Shown one piece after another: positions 35,348-47,500 of a stretch of DNA of 64,000 nucleotides. The DNA lies in contig JBATSB010000063.1 of the NCBI GenBank assembly GCA_049293015.1, positions 39,803 through 103,802 of the forward strand, written 5' to 3'. The notes under the pieces are model-generated. The model ran no database searches and was not told the DNA's origin. It saw only the letters and a list, made by a program, of their open reading frames with translations. Every line of letters starts with the position of its first letter. The stretch's first letter is position 1. The stretch comes from UBA2330 sp049293015 (GTDB lineage Bacteria > Bacteroidota > Ignavibacteria > Tepidaquicellales > Tepidaquicellaceae). The position numbers and the translations under genes were made by a program.

Positions 35348-36511
35348 TTATTTTTCTTTTAATGCTACCAGGCAGCATGCATTATTGTGATACTCATTTT
35401 TTCCGGTTTTTGATTTTCCATATTCGCCATAGGTAAAAAAGCCTGCCATAGGCGCATCCCAAATTTTTTGCACCCCTTCTATCTCCTCTTTCATTACAAT
35501 CCCAAACGATAAATATCTGCTTACGCATGAAAACATAATCAAGGCATCGGCTTGCTGCTGTGCATCGTCTTTAAGGCTCTTACATTCGGTAACGACTTTT
35601 TCCATGGAATCAAAATCCGGTGGCATAGCAAACTTTATTTTTGACCCTTGAGGCACATTTCCAGAACAAATAAGTGAACGGTCTTTTCGATTGGCAAACA
35701 TGGCTGTACGTATCACAGGATCTACATTTTCCCGTTCCAGTTGCAATGGATAATACCAGGAGCTAAGAAATTTTACGATTTCCTTGTTGTCATCTTGCTT
35801 TATCTCAACGCCAAGGTAATTCATCAACATATCCAAAGCTGGTTTATCGTCTATGGTATATACAATACTACCTTCGCTTTTGGTAACTGTTTTTGTGGTG
35901 CCAATAGCATTCCAGCCACAAGTAGTGATACCTCTAACGTCTATTTTATCTTCATCAATAAGGAGCGCTACCAGTGCTTTGTCGCTGCTTTTTCCGTTGG
36001 TAAAAACAAATGTCGCTTCAAGTGCCAAATCATCTCCTGCCTTACCTCCAAATACCGTTACTTCCCTGTCTGCCGATGGGAGAGATTTTTCAAAGCCTTG
36101 TATGATGCCTTCAACAAATGGTTCACCATCTAAGGAAACTCCACCCGTTGCTATTATAAAGGCAGTGTTGGTAAAAGTTTTTTTTCCAGTAACACCTAAT
36201 TTGTTTGCGTCTTCCAAGGCGGTCTCCGGGCTTGTTTCAAGGAATTCCATTTTAAAATAAGCTGGATTCATGTCGAGCAACATCATGACAATGCTTCCTC
36301 CTTCAATTTCGCCATCAATAAATTCGCCTGCAGTGGTAGCTCCAAATATCTGAATGTCTTTTTCGTCAAGTAATTTGGAAATAGCTTCTCTGTCCTGTTT
36401 AACAGATATGAATACTATGGCTAAAGTTGGCTTGAATTTGCCGTCCATAGTTTCAGTTAGAGCAGCTTTAATCTCTTCTGTTGATTTTCCTTTGATTGAT
36501 TTTGCTTTCAT
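35348..36511 (-). CDS. FIST-domain sensory protein
   Basis: A 387-residue soluble protein with FIST_N (about 20-200, including ATTAGEFIDGEIEGGSIV) and FIST_C (about 215-365, with MFSCVSRYLSFG and GFFTYGEYG) domains. FIST domains are predicted to sense small ligands such as amino acids and usually sit near histidine kinases or diguanylate cyclases. Here it follows the TPR kinase by 4 bp. A broken copy precedes the next kinase, so a FIST-kinase pairing was probably duplicated. No output domain is present, so it must act through a partner. Confidence 0.92.
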   Translation of the reverse strand: MKAKSIKGKSTEEIKAALTETMDGKFKPTLAIVFISVKQDREAISKLLDEKDIQIFGATTAGEFIDGEIEGGSIVMMLLDMNPAYFKMEFLETSPETALEDANKLGVTGKKTFTNTAFIIATGGVSLDGEPFVEGIIQGFEKSLPSADREVTVFGGKAGDDLALEATFVFTNGKSSDKALVALLIDEDKIDVRGITTCGWNAIGTTKTVTKSEGSIVYTIDDKPALDMLMNYLGVEIKQDDNKEIVKFLSSWYYPLQLERENVDPVIRTAMFANRKDRSLICSGNVPQGSKIKFAMPPDFDSMEKVVTECKSLKDDAQQQADALIMFSCVSRYLSFGIVMKEEIEGVQKIWDAPMAGFFTYGEYGKSKTGKNEYHNNACCLVALKEK

Positions 36512-36515
36512 TTTA

Positions 36516-38492
36516 TTAAACGTTTAATATACTTTTAAACTCTGTCCCCTCACCTTCTATCGTCTCAACTTTCAATTCTCCGCCATGCGCTTTGACAATG
36601 TCATAACTCAACGACAATCCCAACCCTGTTCCCTGTCCCGTCGGCTTTGTTGTAAAGAACGGCTGAAAGATTTTATCCATTACTTTCTGCGGAATACCGT
36701 TGCCGTTATCTTTCACACTCACTTCAACTTTATCACCAATCTTCTTCGTACTTACCGAAACAGTCGGCTCGTAATTTTCAATACCCGATTTCTTCTTTTC
36801 ATCCACAACATAAAATGCATTTGTAATTAAATTTAAAATCACTCTTCCTATATCCTGCGGAATAATATTTATCTTATCCAGAGTTTCATCAAAATCTGTT
36901 TTCATTGTTGCATTAAAAGTTTTATCTTTCGCACGAAGTCCGTGATAAGCTAATCTTAAATATTCATCGGCTAATGCATTTATATCTGTCGGCTCTTTCA
37001 CGCCGCTGCTTGTGCGGCTGTGCTGAAGCATCCCTTTTACAATTACATCAGCTCTCTTGCCATGATGAATTATCTTTTGCTCGTTTGCTTCTATATCATT
37101 TGCAATAGCTTTAACTTCTTCCAGATTTCCTTTTTCAATTTCATCCTTCATTTCTGCGATCAGTTCAGTATTTACTTCGGAAAAATTATTTACAAAGTTC
37201 AAAGGGTTTTGAATCTCATGTGCAATGCCGGCTGTAAGTTCTCCGAGCGAAGCCATTTTTTCGGAATGGATAAGTTGTGCCTGTGTTGATTTTAAATCAT
37301 CAAATGCTTTTTCAATCTTAATGTTTGCGATCTTTCTTTGCCTGTTATTTCTGTATAGCATTAAAACAATGAAACTTAAAACAGCAAGTCCGGCAATTAA
37401 ACTGTAAATCTGAATCTTTGACTTATATTCCTGAATTGCTTCTTTTTTGGTCTGTTCATCTTTCTGCTTTTGCAGGGATTCATTAAAGCTGAGATTCTGT
37501 GCGCGATAGATTTTCTCTGAACTAAATACACTGTCCTTCAATTGAAAAGACTGTTTAAGATAAATGTATGCGCTGTCAGACTGTCCCATTTCAAAATATA
37601 TCCCTGCCAGCAAAGATGTTGCATCGATCAGAAAAGAGGGGTTCTTATCGGTCTGTATAGAATTGAAAGCTTTTATTCCATAATAATATGCCGAGTCGAT
37701 TCTGTTATTTTCCAGAAACAATTGTCCAAGCTCGATAAAGCAGGAATTGTAAATATCATTCCTGTTTATTTTTAATGCAGCAGGAATACAGATATGATAA
37801 TAATGTAATGCAGAATCTGAGTTTTTAAGATTCTTATATATATTTCCCAATCCTGAACTTCCAAGTGCAATAAATGTCGGATCATTTATTTCCTGACCGG
37901 CATTATATACTCTTCTTTTATAATACATTGCCGAATCAGAATTACCCGACTTATTGCTGATGTAAAATGCACCAAGACGGTTATACAGAGTGATTTTGTA
38001 CCGGCTAAGTTTAACACTGTCTTTGAACATTCCGGAATTAATTAACTGCCTGAGTTTATTGATGTATTCAAATTCTTTCTGAGGGTCTTCAATTGTTTTA
38101 TAAATAAATGTAATATCCCTGACATCACCGAAAATGAATGTTGTGTCATCATACTGTTCTTCTACCTTCAGGTTTTGCAGATAGAGTTCCAGCGCAGTGG
38201 CAAAATCCGACTTTTTAGAATAAAGATAAAATGCCATGAACCTGCGCGATTTGATCTCACTTCTTTTGTTGCCTGTCTTTTCAGATAAAGCCAGAGCGTC
38301 TTTAAAAAATAATAACGCTGAATCATTTTTGATCTCTGAGTATTCAGAGCCAATTTTATTCAAAAGGTTTATCTTTGCTGTATCATTTTTTTCCTGAAGA
38401 AGCAGTGTTTTCAGGCTGTCAATTTTAATGTTCTGCGCTGAACCTTCCAGAGAAAATACAAAGATAAATAATAAACAGGTAATTGATTTCAT
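36516..38492 (-). CDS. Membrane histidine kinase with periplasmic TPR domain
   Basis: A 658-residue kinase of a type common in Bacteroidota. A signal peptide (to about residue 19) precedes a periplasmic TPR array (about 35-340, with repeated NDSALLFFKDALALSEKTG-like units). One transmembrane helix (about 362-380) follows, then a coiled coil and H-box His425 (GIAHEIQNPLNFV). HATPase_c with all ATP-binding boxes completes it. It is the only kinase of the run with an extracytoplasmic sensor. Its catalytic half matches the cores of the cytosolic kinases nearly residue for residue, so they probably feed the same receivers. It lies 9 bp after the giant kinase and 4 bp before the FIST gene. Confidence 0.92.
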   Translation of the reverse strand: MKSITCLLFIFVFSLEGSAQNIKIDSLKTLLLQEKNDTAKINLLNKIGSEYSEIKNDSALLFFKDALALSEKTGNKRSEIKSRRFMAFYLYSKKSDFATALELYLQNLKVEEQYDDTTFIFGDVRDITFIYKTIEDPQKEFEYINKLRQLINSGMFKDSVKLSRYKITLYNRLGAFYISNKSGNSDSAMYYKRRVYNAGQEINDPTFIALGSSGLGNIYKNLKNSDSALHYYHICIPAALKINRNDIYNSCFIELGQLFLENNRIDSAYYYGIKAFNSIQTDKNPSFLIDATSLLAGIYFEMGQSDSAYIYLKQSFQLKDSVFSSEKIYRAQNLSFNESLQKQKDEQTKKEAIQEYKSKIQIYSLIAGLAVLSFIVLMLYRNNRQRKIANIKIEKAFDDLKSTQAQLIHSEKMASLGELTAGIAHEIQNPLNFVNNFSEVNTELIAEMKDEIEKGNLEEVKAIANDIEANEQKIIHHGKRADVIVKGMLQHSRTSSGVKEPTDINALADEYLRLAYHGLRAKDKTFNATMKTDFDETLDKINIIPQDIGRVILNLITNAFYVVDEKKKSGIENYEPTVSVSTKKIGDKVEVSVKDNGNGIPQKVMDKIFQPFFTTKPTGQGTGLGLSLSYDIVKAHGGELKVETIEGEGTEFKSILNV

Positions 38493-38501
38493 TTCAACAA
38501 G

Positions 38502-41500
38502 TTAAATTATTTCTGTTATAGGTAGCAGAATTATAAACTCACTTCCTTCGCCTTCTTTCGTCTCCACCTTTAACTCGCCGCCATGCGCTTTGACAATATC
38601 ATAACTCAAAGATAATCCCAAACCCGTTCCTTGTCCGGTCGGCTTTGTTGTAAAGAACGGCTGAAAGATTTTTTCCAATACTTTCTGAGGAATGCCGTTT
38701 CCATTATCTTTCACACTTACTTCAACTTTATCACCGATCTTCTTTGTACTTACTGTTACAGTCGGTTCATATCCCTCAGGATTCTGCTTCTTCTTTTCAT
38801 CTACTACATAAAATGCATTCGTAATTAAATTAAGTATCACTCTTCCGATATCCTGAGGAATAATATTTATCTTATCCAGAGTCTCATCAAAATCTGTTTT
38901 CATTGTTGCATTAAAAGTTTTATCTTTAGCCCGAAGTCCGTGATAAGCCAATCGTAAATATTCATCAGCTAATGCATTTATATTTGTCGGCTCTTTCACA
39001 CCACTGCTTGTGCGGCTGTGCTGAAGCATTCCTTTAACAATTCCCTCAGCTCTTTTCCCGTGATGCTTGATCTTTTCTTCATTCTCTTTTATGTCTTTTG
39101 CAATTGCAACAGCATCTTCAAAATTACCTTTTCCCAGTTCCTCATTAAGTTCATCTATCAGCTCGGCATTCACTTCGGAAAAATTGTTCACAAAGTTTAA
39201 TGGATTCTGAATCTCATGCGCAATGCCGGCTGTAAGTTCACCCAGCGAAGCCATTTTTTCGGATTGAATAAGCTGCGACTGTGTTGACTTTAATTCCGTC
39301 AGGGCTTCTTCCGCCCTTTGCTTTTCTTCCTTCAGTCTCTTAAGATCGAGACGTGATTGTGTAAGATCTTTGAACCTTGAATACGCGAGTGAAAAAGCAG
39401 AAGCAGCTCTGCTCAGTAAGCTCCAGCTCTCTTCTGAAATGACTCCGGCAGACGCAACCCCAATCCCTCCGTGAGAAAATTTATACAAATGATAAGTTCT
39501 GTCAGGAATAATTTCTCCATAATATCCTTTTAAAGCATCAGACTTTTCTGCGCAATAGCTGATCCATTCTTTGCGAGTCTCACCTTTCATTTCTATTGAA
39601 GTCTGCTTTTCATCTGAATGATAGAATTGCAACATCTGTCTTCCTACTTTAGTCTCGTTATAATCCAGTTTGAAATGATCACTGACAAGTTTTTTTTCAT
39701 CTGAACGCAGATCTTTCAATGCATACCAGCACTCTGACTTTTCCTCGGTTTCATCGTTGATGAAAATGCTACAGGTCTCAAGCTCTTCCACTCCAAGCAA
39801 TCCCATTTCATGACGGAGCACCTTCGCAACATCTGCCAGCTCTTCAGGCTGCTGCATCGAGAGTGCTCGCGCGCGCACTCTTTCCATCGCGGTTTCAATC
39901 AGCGCTTTGTGAGTTTGTTCCTCAGCATGCCGGAGATCATGAAAACGTGTATATGTCAGATTAAATACTGCAGCAAATCTTTCAAGGAGTATGGATGTTT
40001 CTTCCGGTTGTTCATCAGGCGATGCAATGCCAATAAAACCTTTACTGAAAAATGCAATAGTCTGAACTCTTCTTTTCTGTGAAAGTCCATGCCTGAAAGG
40101 CACATTGAGTTCTTCAGTAAGATATTTAAAATAATTGTCTAATTCTTCACCCTGTATATCTATAATAATAGATTTTTTCTGCTCCTTCCATCCTGCATAC
40201 ATTTTTTTAATTGAAGCATTCTTATTTACATTTCCTGTAAACTGCGTGCTGACTTTGCTTCCGTCTTCATCAGTCGCCCATAATTCAAGATCTCCGCTGT
40301 CATCATTTATTATTCCTATGTATAATCTGTTCGGAGAAATACCGAGGTTTATAAGCTGTTTAAAAACAACCGCTGCCGTTTCGGCAAGCTCGTCACTTTT
40401 CTGCATTGCAAGTGTGCAGCTTCTTACACGTTCAAGTGCAGTTTCAATCTGCGCTTCACGAGTCTGCGCTTCAGAAAGTTTAAGATCATTAAAACGCGTG
40501 TATGTAAAATTAATAACATCAGCAAACCGCTTCATCACAACTTTTGCTTCATCTGGAAATTCTGTTTCTCTGAAAGCATACAAATTACCTGCAGGAAAAG
40601 AAGTAACATAATAATATTGATGCAATCCTTCTCTTTCCGGATCAACTGACTGTGAATCCGGCAACTCAGAATTGGTAGCAGTAAATTTATTATAAAAATT
40701 TTTTAAATCTTCACCTTCTAACAAATATGAAAAATCTTCCTGTCGCAGCCACGCATCAAATGTTTCCTTTATCAACGGATGAATTATTGTTTCACCTCGG
40801 GACAATTGAACTATCGTGCCCAGCTCGGTTTTTGTAGTCGTCCAGACATCAGCACTCTTCTTGTCTTTATCAATTACACCGATTCCGCATCTCAATGTTT
40901 CCAGATTCAATTTATCTAATTCTTCATAAATTGTTGCTATTGGCATGTTTAAGTCTTCAGACTTTTGCATTGCCATTGCTTTAGAACGAACTCTTTCCAA
41001 TGATGCTTCGATCTGTGCTTCTCTTGCCTGTGCTTCTGCTTGTTTTAAATCAAGGAAACGTATGTAAGATTGTTCGAAGACTTTTGCGAAGCGTGGAAGA
41101 ATGTCTGTTTCTTTGAAAGGTTTAAGTGCTGAAATTAATATATAACCATATTTGAAAGATGCTCCATAATCTATTTCCCAGGAAGGAGTTTCAGGCATCG
41201 GGATATTTTTTTTAGAAAAATCATCCAAAACTGCTTTTACAGTTGGAAGATTAAACATTGTTTCAAAGTGCTGTGCTATGAAATCTTCCGGAATTTCAAT
41301 TGAAAACAACTCTGCTCCCTTTTTCCATTGGTCATACCGGTATTGATGAATTCTGTCCAGATCAACGGGTACAATAAAAGGAGTTAACATTCCTGCTCCC
41401 GGTACACTATGCCATTGCTCTACATGGTTTTTATGTTTGTCGCAAAACACAATACCGGTTGCATATAATTCACCTCCCAGCATTCTTATTTGTTCGAACA

Positions 41501-44500
41501 TAGCAGTCGTAACATTGCTCAGATCTTCACTTGTCTGCATCCCCATCGATTGAGAACGTACTCTTTCCAAAGACGCTTCGATCTTAGCTTCCCTTGCCTG
41601 CGCTTCAGCCTGTTTTAAATCATTAAAACGAGTATAGGTAAGATCAAAAACTTTTCCAAAACGACTAAGTATATCGATATTTGCTTCTGATAATGGCGCG
41701 TCTCCCACAGTTTGAAGTCCGCCGAAATTGCTGAAGGAGAATGTAACGACATATTTCTCCATTGCTCTCGACGCCGCCTGTGCTGTAGCAGGTACCTTTC
41801 TGAATTCTGTTTCAGTAAATAAATACTCGTCGTATTCTTTTTTCTCCTGTCCTTCGATCACATACACACATTTTGGATTTTTTTCTTTCCATCCTTTCAT
41901 CATTGCATCGTGAAAAGGATAGTCCTCAAATTTCATGTGGTATGATTCAGGCGCTTTATCTATTTCCGGATTGGCTGCCCACACAGTATTACTTAATGTA
42001 GGTTCATCTATGATATTTATGATACACCAGTTTAATGCAAAATCAAGTTTGGTTAATTCTTTAAAAACTGCATCAACTAACTCGGACAATTCATCTGAAC
42101 TTTGCATTGCCATAGCTCTTGCTCTCACTCTTTCCAATCCTAATTCTATCTGCGCTTCCCGTGCCTGCGCTTCTGCTTTTTGCAGATCAAGAAAACGGAT
42201 AAAAGCCTGTTCAAAAACCCGGGCAAATCTTTTCAGTAAATCATTTTCCGTATCGGAAAAATATTTTCCGGAAAAATTATTAAGGAAAATTGCGGAATGT
42301 TTCATCAGCGCTGCAGAGAATCCAAAACTCTCCTGAGCAAATACCCATTGCTTTAACTCTTCAGGAAGCCTGCTCCAATCCGGAGATGCAAAAACTTGCT
42401 TGTAGTATTTGTCTTTTTCTTTTTTGTTAAGGAGTTTGACAAACAGATCTTTCCCGGAATCTTTAGCTGCAAAAAATTCGTTAAAAGTTGGATTGTCAAA
42501 ATAAGGCAGATGCATTTCTAAAACGCCGGATACATGTTCAGGACTGATGATCCAATGAACAATATCTTTTGAGTTCTTACTGAATGTAGTAATAGACATA
42601 GATGCACTTTCATCCATTCCGATTCCCAATTCCTTCATTTTTTCAAATGCGATTGAAACAACCTTCTTCAATTCATCGCTATTATGCATAGCAAGTGAGC
42701 GACTTCTTACCTTTTCCAACGCTGCTTCTATCTGCGCTTCCCTTGCCTGCGCTTCTGCTTTCTGAAGATCAAGGAATCTTGTATAAGTCTGTTCGAATAC
42801 TTTTGCAAACCTTTTGAGAATATCAACCTCTTGTTCTGAAAGCGACTTACCGGAATAATCATTGATAAATATTGCTGTGTTTTTTTGAAAGGCAATTGAA
42901 GTGGCATAAGTATCAGCTGCCAGACAGAATTCTTTTACCGCCTCCGGTGTATGTTTGAAGTCAGTATATTCAAAAATGTGATTTAAAAAAGATTTGTTTT
43001 CATCAGAAGTATATCTCTTAACAATAAATTCCTCCCCTTTTTTCTTAGCATCCCATAGATTCGCAAGTACGGGATGATCAAAATAAGGAAGATAAAAATT
43101 TATAGCAGCCGGAAATCCGGGATTGGCCATCCATTCTACAAGATCTTTTGAACCATGATTAAATGTTATCAATGCTACCCCATCAGCCACTGAAAACTCT
43201 AGTTCCTTCAGCTTTTCAACAACAACAGTGATTACTTCGCTCAGCTCTTCCGCTTTGTGCATTGCCAATGAACGGCTCCGTACTTTTTCCAAGGCTGCTT
43301 CAATCCTTGCTTCTCTTGCCTGCGCTTCGGCTTTTTGTAAATCAAGGAAACGTGTGTAGGTCTGCTGGAACACTTTTCCAAAGCGTTTGAAAATATCATG
43401 AAATTCCGGACATGGTTCATTTGTATGAAATGATAAGTATCCCTTTGAAAAAAATACTATGTTGTAATACATTTTTTCGGGAAACGGGTAACCTTCATCA
43501 ATATACTTTTGAATTACATCCTGAATGACGGGAAGTGTTAATAAATATTTGAAATGATCTTTCAATACTTTACCTAAAGCTTCAGTTTCAATAAAATCAA
43601 CTCCCTTAACTTTAGCATCATATACTTTTTTGTAAATCGGACTTTTAGTGTGAGGTAAGTTGAATGGCGGCTGAAATCCACCGTCCGGTGAAGATACCCA
43701 GACTGTTGCTGTTTTATTTTCATTTGATTCATTATCCCAGATATGATATCCGCAGCTTCCGGTTTGTAAACCTAACTCTTTTATCTGCTCAAACAGCAAT
43801 GAAGCTGCGTCGGACAAATCATCACTCTTTTGCATTGCCATGGTTTTGCTTCTTACTCTTTCCAAACCCATCTCTATCTTTGCTTCTCTTGCCTGAGCTT
43901 CAGCTTTCTTTAAATCCAGAAATCTCCGGTAAGCAAGATCGAAAACTTTTGCTGATCGGTACTGCAATGAAACAGACTCTTCTGACGGCTTTTGTGAAGA
44001 TACCATTAACAAAGCGCCTCCGGAAAATTTAGAGAAATGATAGTATCGGGTTTCCGGAATTATTTTACCCAGAGTTTTTTTTATGTCAGGTGCAAGTTTG
44101 AATAAAATTTTATGCCACTCAGTAAGCTTTTCACCTTTTACCTCAATTGTATATTCATCCTGATCACCTTGAAAATAGCTTATCATTTCATTAACTAATT
44201 CACAACAACCTTTTGGAATTGCCATATGACCAAAAGAGATATCTCCTTTTGAAACAGTTGCAAGACGGTATGCCCTCCATGAGAGTATATAGTCAGGGTC
44301 TTCATTATATAAATGCACAGCGGATGTTTCAATCTCTGACTGACCTACGAGAGTCATTTGTTCACGCATGACTTTCGCAACTTCAAGAAGTTCATCAGAC
44401 GAATGCATAGCAAGTGCGCGGGCTCTGATCCTTTCCAGAGCTGTTTCGATCTTAGCTTCCTTTGCCTGATCTTCTGCTTTTTGCAGATCAAGAAAACGTG

Positions 44501-47500
44501 TGTAGGTCTGCTGGAATACTTTTCCAAAGCGCACGAGAGTGATATTGTCGTCATCCGAATAAGGAGTACCCGTAAAATTCTCGATGTACAGACCAACATT
44601 ATCCAGCAATACAGTTGATATTGCAAGACCCGGACATGTAAGATAATATTCTAATGTTTCCTCCGGTACGCCCGGGATCAGTTTAAAAAGATCTGTGTAG
44701 AATTTATTTTTTTCTTCAAAGGAAAGTTGGTTGGCAAAAAAATCCATTCCCTTTTTCTTTGCTTCTAAATAACTGTTCCAGTGGGGAGAATCAAAATAGG
44801 GAATAGTTACTTCGAAAGGAACCATGTTCTTGTCAGCCAGCCAGATATGCATATCATCCCTTGTTTTATAATCTATAATAAACCCGCTGTGTTCAACAAA
44901 TATATTTAACTGAACCAGTTGTTCATACACAACCTGAATAACTTCTTTGAGCTCTTCGCTTTTTTGCATACCCATTGAACGGCTTCTTACTCTTTCCAGT
45001 GCAGCTTCTATCTTTGCTTCTCTTGCCTGCGATTCTGCCAACGCAATATCGGTATATCGCTGATAAGCAAGTCCGAATACATTTCTAAAGCGTTCAAGAA
45101 TTTCTAACTGTGCGCCTTCCACTTTATTAAATGTAGAAATTCCCAATGCCCCTGATCCGATTGAATAAAAATTATAAATGAGTATCGATGAATTTTCCAG
45201 GCGTTCATCCACTTTTTTCCCATGTTTATAGATATATGATTTCCATTTCAAAAGTTCTTTGCCTGTAAATTCCAATACAGCAAATGAATCTGATTTTTTT
45301 CTGATCTCTTCATTAAAGGAAACCAGTTTAGCATTACCGCTTACAGGAACTTCAATCAGTTCCGGTCCGGCAAAATCAGAGTATGCATAATTCAAATAAG
45401 TAATTTTATCATCATCATAAATATTAATTTGCGCATTACGCAATTCCGTAAAACCCAGGTGCACAAACTCTTTATAAACCGATTCACTGACTTTCAGCAA
45501 ATCATCCGGTTTCATCATACTCATTGAAACTGCTCTTACTCTTTCAAGCGACGCTTCCATTTTTGCTTCATGAGCCTGTGTTTCCGCTTTCTGTAAATCA
45601 AGAAACCGTCTGTATATAAGCCCGAATACAGTTGCGAAACGTTTCATCATATTTGTATCTTCTTCCCTTAATGGATCATGTCGCACTACATTTAGTGATC
45701 CCTCCGGGAAAAAGAATGTGTAAAAAAATTCTCTCGGATTGAAATCTTTTATTTCGGGATAAGACAGGATTGAAGTCATAGACTTGTAGTATTTTTTAAC
45801 TTCCTTACCTTTGACTTCATAAGAATAGTATGGTTCTTTTTTCTTCCAGGCTTTAAAACATTTTTCAAAAAAAATATGACTTTGTACCGGAACGACTCCG
45901 CGGATTTTATTTTGTGAATTTTCTCCCGAATATGTCCTTGACCAGACTTCAATTGTTTTATTCTTTTCATCAAATGTTGCAACTCCGGTTCTGATGGATT
46001 CAATTCCTAACACTTTCAGCTGAGCAAATAAAACATCCGATGTTTCCACAAATTCATCGCTGCTGTGCATAGCCAGAGACCTTGCGCGGACTCTTTCCAG
46101 AGCAAGTTCGATCATAGCTTCCTTTGTTTGTGCTTCTGCCAGTTTTAGGTCGAGAAATCTGGTATATGTAAGATCAAAAACTCCGGCAAATCTTTCAAGC
46201 AGTTGTTTGGTTTCATTTGAACGCGGATCATTCGTTGAAATAGTGATCATGCCTTTTGAAAAAAACGCAGCCAGTATATAACGACGATCATGAGCATGAT
46301 CATTTTTCCCCGATACTCCTGTCAGCCTGATCCTGTAGTCAATGTAGTCATGCAATTCCTTTCCTTTGATCTCAATTGCTATTGATCTTTTTTGACTTTT
46401 CCATGCCTTATAAATTTTTTTCATAAGATCGGTTTCTCTGACAGGAAATTTAACCATACTGCTGATTTTTTTTCCTTCCATTGTAGTCCAGAAATCGATC
46501 ACTTTTTCTTTCGCATCAATAATTCCAATTGTTATTTGGTCTGGCGCTTCTCCCAACTCAAGAAATTGTTGAAATAGTATGTATGTTGTTTCGGAAAATT
46601 CTTCACTTCTTTGCATTGCCATTGTCCTGCTGCGAACTCTTTCCAAAGCAATTTCGATCTTAGCTTCTTTTGTCTGTGCTTCTGCTTGTGTAACATCTAT
46701 ATATCTGCGATATGCAAATTCAAACACATTTCTGAATCGCTTCAGCAGCTCAAGTTTTTCTTTAGAAATGGGACCGAAAGTTGAAATTCCTATCGAACCG
46801 CTTCCAATGGAATAAAAAAAATAATAGAGTGCTGAAATTTTATTAAGACGCGGATCGTTCTTCTCACCCCTGCTTTTTCTGAATCTTTTCCATTCTTCTA
46901 ATTCTTTTCCTTTGAACGAAGTTTCGGAAAATGCATCTTTCCCTTTCCTGACCTGCTTTATTTGTTTCTCAACCAAAGGATGTATATTGTAAAATAAAGG
47001 TGTAATGCTTTTACCAAGAGTATCGGAATAATCATAATTAAGAAAAGTCTTTTCCTCATCATTATTAATATTTATCATAGAGTTTCTTAATTCATCAAAA
47101 CCAAGGCTCTTAAGTTCATTAAAAAGAATTTCACAAACATTCAGCAGCTCTTCAGATCTTCGCATACCAAGAGCAATCGCTCTCACACGTTCAAGTGAAG
47201 TTTCAATTTTTGCTTCCATTGCATGTGCTTCTGCATGTGAAATATCAATGTATCGCTGATAACATAAGTTAAATACATTTCGGAATCGTTTTAAAATTTT
47301 GAGCTGATCTTCGGCTAGAGTTCTGTAAGAGGAAATTCCTAATGCTCCGATTCCAACTGAATAAAAATAATAATGAAGTGCAGTTGCTTTAAAAAGTTTT
47401 TCATCGGGCTTTTGAGGAAAACTTTTTACAAATGATTTCCAGTCTTTAAGTGCCGCACCGGATATTTCAATATCCGCAAATGCATCATCAGACTTTCTCA

